Origin: JANOBD01 sp031411495
GTDB lineage: Bacteria > Planctomycetota > Phycisphaerae > Tepidisphaerales > Tepidisphaeraceae
Length of the DNA stretch: 9,624 nt
Reading direction: 5' to 3'
NCBI GenBank assembly: GCA_031411495.1
Contig: JANOBD010000222.1
Location: 1 to 9,624 of the forward strand
A model generated the notes under the pieces. That model saw only the letters and a program-made list of their open reading frames with translations. It did not search any database and was not told the DNA's origin. Shown one piece after another: positions 7,269 to 9,624 of the stretch (position 1 is the stretch's first letter; each line of letters opens with the position of its first letter). Both the position numbers and the translations under genes were made by a program.

Positions 7269-7969
7269 GCGATGCCGTATCCAACACGGTTGCGTTCGAT
7301 GAAGACGCGTTGCTGCCGATCTCCGCCCTGCAACACTTTCGATTCTGTCAACGGCGTGCCGCGCTGGTGCATATCGAAGGACTGTGGGCAGAGAACCAGT
7401 TCACCGCGGAAGGCAACGTGCTTCATCGCAAGGCTCACGACCCTGCCCGGGTCGAATCACGCCCCGGGCTGCGGGTCGTGCGCGGGATGATGCTCCGCTC
7501 GTTGACGCTCGGCCTTTACGGCAAGGCGGATGTGGTCGAACTCGCCGTCGATGGCGAATCCATCCGCGCCGCGACGATCGTCGAGTACAAGCGCGGCAGC
7601 CCCAAGCGCGCGTTCGATCGGGAGTTCCAAGTCCAACTCTGCGCGCAGGCGATCTGCATGGAAGAGACGATGCCCGACGTGCCGATCACGGCGGCGATTT
7701 ACTACGGAAAAGTCCGCAGACGTGTGCCTGTCGAACTCGATTCTTCGTTGAGATCCGAGACGGTTCGCGATGCAGGATTGCTGCACGAATTGATCTCGTC
7801 GAAAATCACCCCGGCCGCGCGTTACGAACGCCGCAAGTGCGATCGTTGTTCTATGAAGCCACTCTGCATACCCACGGCGTTGCGCATCCGCGTGCCGGCC
7901 TCGACGTACATCCAGCAGGTGATCGCGCAATCTGCCGGCTGCGAACTCACCGGGAGGCTCTGGGAATGA
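7265..7969 (+). CDS. cas4: Cas4, Fe-S RecB-type nuclease for spacer acquisition
   Basis: Cas4 works with Cas1-Cas2 to trim prespacers and enforce PAM choice and orientation. The start ATG overlaps the cas7c stop (ATGA, 7265-7268), with GGGGAAG 5 nt upstream. The product is 234 residues. The four Fe-S cysteines are C28 (FRFCQRR), C192, C195 and C201 (KCDRCSMKPLC). RecB-nuclease residues are H54 (VLHRKAH), D89 (GKADVVE), E107 and K109 (VEYKRG) and Q124 (FQVQLCAQ). All are present, so the enzyme should be active. It overlaps cas1 by ATGA. Confidence 0.95.
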   Translation: MSDAVSNTVAFDEDALLPISALQHFRFCQRRAALVHIEGLWAENQFTAEGNVLHRKAHDPARVESRPGLRVVRGMMLRSLTLGLYGKADVVELAVDGESIRAATIVEYKRGSPKRAFDREFQVQLCAQAICMEETMPDVPITAAIYYGKVRRRVPVELDSSLRSETVRDAGLLHELISSKITPAARYERRKCDRCSMKPLCIPTALRIRVPASTYIQQVIAQSAGCELTGRLWE

Positions 7970-8997
7970 AACAGCATCTCAACACGCTTTTTGTGACGAC
8001 GCAGGGCGCATACCTGCGCAAGCAAGGCGACACCGTGGCCGTACGTGTCGAGAAGAAGGATGTCCTGCGCGTGCCGATGAACAATCTCGGCGCTGTCGCC
8101 TGTTTCGGCCGCGTCTCGTGCAGTCCGTTTCTGCTTGGCGCGTGCGCGCAGCACGGCATCGCGTTTTCATTCCTGACCGAAACCGGACGTTTTCTCGCCG
8201 CCGTGAACGGCTTCACGCCAGGGAACGTGCTGCTGCGCCGAGAGCAATATCGACGCGCCGACGACCCGGTGCTTTCATCCGACATGGCGCGATGGATTGT
8301 AATCGGCAAGCTGTCGAACTATCGAACGACGCTTCGCCGGGCCTCACGCGATCGCGGTATTGGGGAACCCGCCTCGGCACTGAATGATGCCGCAAACCGA
8401 ATCGATCTAACTATACAGTACCTTGGCAGGCCGACCGCCCTCGATGTCGTCCGCGGTATGGAAGGCGAAGCCAGCGCGACCTACTTCAACGTGTTCCAGC
8501 ATCAACTCACGGCCCAGCAGCAGGCTTTTGCATTTGTCGCACGCAGCCGTCGACCGCCCGCGGATCGGATCAATGCCCTGCTCTCGTTTCTTTACTCCAT
8601 GCTCGCAAACGACGCCCGATCAGCGTGTGAGGCGACCGGGCTGGATGCGGCCGTCGGATTCCTCCATCGCGATCGACCCGGCCGGCCGGGATTGGCTCTG
8701 GACATCATGGAAGAGCTTCGTCCCGTCCTCGCGGATCGCCTGGCCGTGTCGCTCGTCAATCGACAGCAGGTGAAGCCGGACGGTTTCGTGTCCGAACCGG
8801 CCGGTGGTGTACGCATGAACGATGCCACGCGCAAGACGGTGATCGCCGCGTATCAAAAACGAAAGCTGGAGACGCTGCGTCATCCGTTCCTTGATGAGCA
8901 GGTCACACTGGGATTGGTCATTCATCTACAGGCAAGGCTTCTCGCCAGGACGATCCGCGGCGACCTGGACGCCTATCCGGCTTTCGTCTGGAGGTAA
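7966..8997 (+). CDS. cas1: Cas1, CRISPR integrase
   Basis: Cas1 catalyses insertion of new spacers at the leader-repeat junction as a Cas1-Cas2 complex. ATG 7966 overlaps the cas4 stop, with GGGAGG (7952-7957) 8 nt upstream; the frame is open upstream to 7384 but that is shadow within cas4. The product has 343 residues, usual for I-C. The metal-binding catalytic residues appear intact: E166 (RGMEGEAS), H234 (GFLH) and the acidic pair D246/E249 (LALDIMEELRP). The N-terminal beta domain starts LNTLFVTTQGAYLRKQG, typical of the I-C branch. It is followed by cas2 after 3 nt. Confidence 0.97.
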   Translation: MKQHLNTLFVTTQGAYLRKQGDTVAVRVEKKDVLRVPMNNLGAVACFGRVSCSPFLLGACAQHGIAFSFLTETGRFLAAVNGFTPGNVLLRREQYRRADDPVLSSDMARWIVIGKLSNYRTTLRRASRDRGIGEPASALNDAANRIDLTIQYLGRPTALDVVRGMEGEASATYFNVFQHQLTAQQQAFAFVARSRRPPADRINALLSFLYSMLANDARSACEATGLDAAVGFLHRDRPGRPGLALDIMEELRPVLADRLAVSLVNRQQVKPDGFVSEPAGGVRMNDATRKTVIAAYQKRKLETLRHPFLDEQVTLGLVIHLQARLLARTIRGDLDAYPAFVWR

Positions 8998-9000
8998 GCG

Positions 9001-9291
9001 GTGCTGGTGCTGGTCACCTACGACGTGAAAACCGAAAGCAAGAGCGGCCCGAAGCGGCTGCGCCGAATCGCCAAGATCTGTGAAGACTTCGGGCAGCGCG
9101 TTCAGTTTTCAGTCTTCGAATGTAAGGTCGATCCCGCTCAGTGGACTGAACTTCGCCAACGCCTGCTCGACGCATTCGATCCGGCAGAAGACAGCCTGCG
9201 ATTCTATATGCTTGGCGCGACGTGGCACGAACGCCTCGAGCACCATGGCGCGAAGCCCGGATTCGACCCGGACGGACTGCTGATGGCGTAG
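9001..9291 (+). CDS. cas2: Cas2, adaptation complex partner of Cas1
   Basis: Cas2 bridges two Cas1 dimers in the spacer integrase. GTG 9001 is used: GGAGG (8990-8994) overlaps the cas1 stop and lies 6 nt before it. The 96-residue protein begins MLVLVTYDV, with the conserved Asp (D8) of the ferredoxin-like fold, and has FGQRVQFSVFECKVD, a typical Cas2 strand. It is the last gene of the operon; the leader begins straight after. Length and motif are as usual. Confidence 0.96.
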   Translation: MLVLVTYDVKTESKSGPKRLRRIAKICEDFGQRVQFSVFECKVDPAQWTELRQRLLDAFDPAEDSLRFYMLGATWHERLEHHGAKPGFDPDGLLMA

Positions 9292-9356
9292 CAAAAACGC
9301 ATGTCGCTGACCGGAGGTTCACACAGATTGCGGGGAGGATCGCGAACGATGTAAGT

Positions 9357-9369
9357 CGCTCTTTGACAA
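9357..9369 (+). promoter_or_regulatory. boxA-like Nus antitermination element in the leader
   Basis: CGCTCTTTGACAA differs from the bacterial rRNA boxA core (GCTCTTTAACA) at one position within the core. boxA elements bound by NusB/S10 are reported in CRISPR leaders of several bacteria, where they protect the long untranslated array transcript from Rho. The embedded TTGACA (9363-9368) could be mistaken for a -35 box, but no fitting -10 follows at 16-18 bp. Confidence 0.6.
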
Positions 9370-9441
9370 CCGAATAGTCGGTTCTCTCGAAGCCGTGATT
9401 TGTAGGAGATCGAAATGTCTGGTCGATACGCGAACCATCGT

Positions 9442-9472
9442 GCATATCTATCGCCGATACTGAAAGATATGC
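9442..9472. repeat. 8-bp perfect inverted repeat beside the first CRISPR repeat
   Basis: GCATATCT (9442-9449) and AGATATGC (9465-9472) are exact reverse complements separated by 15 nt. The right arm ends 7 nt before repeat 1. The arms are AT-rich against a GC-rich background. The position suits a leader-anchoring or host-factor site for spacer integration, or a transcript hairpin; which one is unknown. Confidence 0.5.
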
Positions 9473-9479
9473 TACAGGC

Positions 9480-9624
9480 GTCGCCCGCTTCACGCGGGCG
9501 TGGATTGAAACACGTAGTCGCCGATCATGTGAAAGGCGACGAAGGTCGCCCGCTTCACGCGGGCGTGGATTGAAACCTGATTCCGAAGTTCACGACGCCG
9601 AGAAGTTGCAGTCGCCCGCTTCAC
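9480..9624 (+). CRISPR. Type I-C CRISPR array, leader-proximal end, cut by window edge
   Basis: Repeats of 32 nt start at 9480 and 9545 and are identical; a third begins at 9611 and its first 14 nt match before the window ends. Spacers are 9512-9544 (33 nt) and 9577-9610 (34 nt). Each repeat begins GTCGCCCGC and ends GTGGATTGAAAC, the classic I-C form. A 7-bp perfect stem CGCCCGC/GCGGGCG encloses the loop TTCAC. The remaining 11 nt (TGGATTGAAAC) match the 5' handle that Cas5c cleavage at the stem base is known to leave. This sets the direction of transcription as +, away from cas2, with the newest spacer first. The spacer sources cannot be told from sequence alone. Confidence 0.98.

Larger units (their letters stand above)
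9292..9479 (+). promoter_or_regulatory. CRISPR leader
   Basis: These 188 bp between cas2 and the first repeat should carry the array promoter and the signals for polarised spacer insertion. Visible elements are a boxA-like site (9357-9369), an overlapping hairpin AACCGA-ATAG-TCGGTT (9368-9383), an AGGAG (9404-9408) with ATG 9415, and an 8-bp inverted repeat (9442-9449/9465-9472) just before repeat 1. I could not place a confident -35/-10 pair. Read-through from the cas operon could also feed the array, since both run the same way and no terminator is evident after cas2. Confidence 0.75.

Noticed and set aside
7384..7965. Upstream extension of the Cas1 frame
   Set aside because: It is the out-of-frame shadow of cas4; the ATGA overlap and the Cas1 N-terminal sequence fix the start at 7966.
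9363..9368. TTGACA as a -35 promoter box for the array
   Set aside because: No reasonable -10 lies 16-18 bp downstream, and the hexamer is part of a better boxA match.
9014..9493. 159-codon minus-strand frame over cas2 and the leader
   Set aside because: Antisense to cas2 and running into the array; no domain and no ribosome site considered credible.

Overview
The window holds an almost complete type I-C (Dvulg) CRISPR-Cas locus on the + strand of a GC-rich bacterial genome. The order is WYL regulator (5' end cut off), a 409-nt spacer region, cas3, cas5c, cas8c (with an internal cas11c start), cas7c, cas4, cas1, cas2, leader, and the first repeats of a CRISPR array that runs off the right edge. 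The high G+C content, the GTG and TTG starts and the style of the WYL protein fit a Planctomycetota-like or other environmental GC-rich bacterium. No rRNA, tRNA or other lineage marker is present, so the taxon is a weak inference.

Region by region: 1-861 encodes the end of the winged-helix HTH of a transcriptional regulator and its whole WYL/WCX region. 862-1270 has no long credible gene. It holds a perfect CTGACA-N6-TGTCAG palindrome (885-902, candidate operator), a GC-rich stretch with competing complementary segments (1007-1122), and a 25-codon open frame with a good Shine-Dalgarno (SD) site (1183-1260). The stop of that small frame directly abuts the GGAGG of cas3. 1271-9291 is a tight seven-gene operon. 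Junctions are 34 nt (cas3/cas5c), TGATG (cas5c/cas8c), 52 nt (cas8c/cas7c), ATGA (cas7c/cas4), ATGA (cas4/cas1) and 3 nt (cas1/cas2). 9292-9479 is the leader and 9480-9624 the array: two whole 32-nt repeats, two spacers (33 and 34 nt) and 14 nt of a third repeat.

How it works (established for I-C): Cas4-Cas1-Cas2 acquire spacers at the leader end. The array is transcribed and Cas5c, standing in for the absent Cas6, cuts each repeat at the 3' base of its hairpin. Cas5c, several Cas7c, Cas8c and Cas11c form Cascade, and Cas3 is the HD nuclease-helicase that degrades the target. The catalytic motifs I can see in Cas3, Cas4, Cas1 and Cas2 are intact, so the locus looks functional. Cas5c is the exception: residues thought to matter for repeat cleavage look substituted.

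The less ordinary material is regulatory: a boxA-like antitermination element in the leader overlapping a hairpin, an 8-bp inverted repeat ending 7 nt before the first repeat, an SD-equipped frame running from the leader into the array, the small frame coupled to cas3, and the WYL-associated palindrome. I see no new system beyond I-C.
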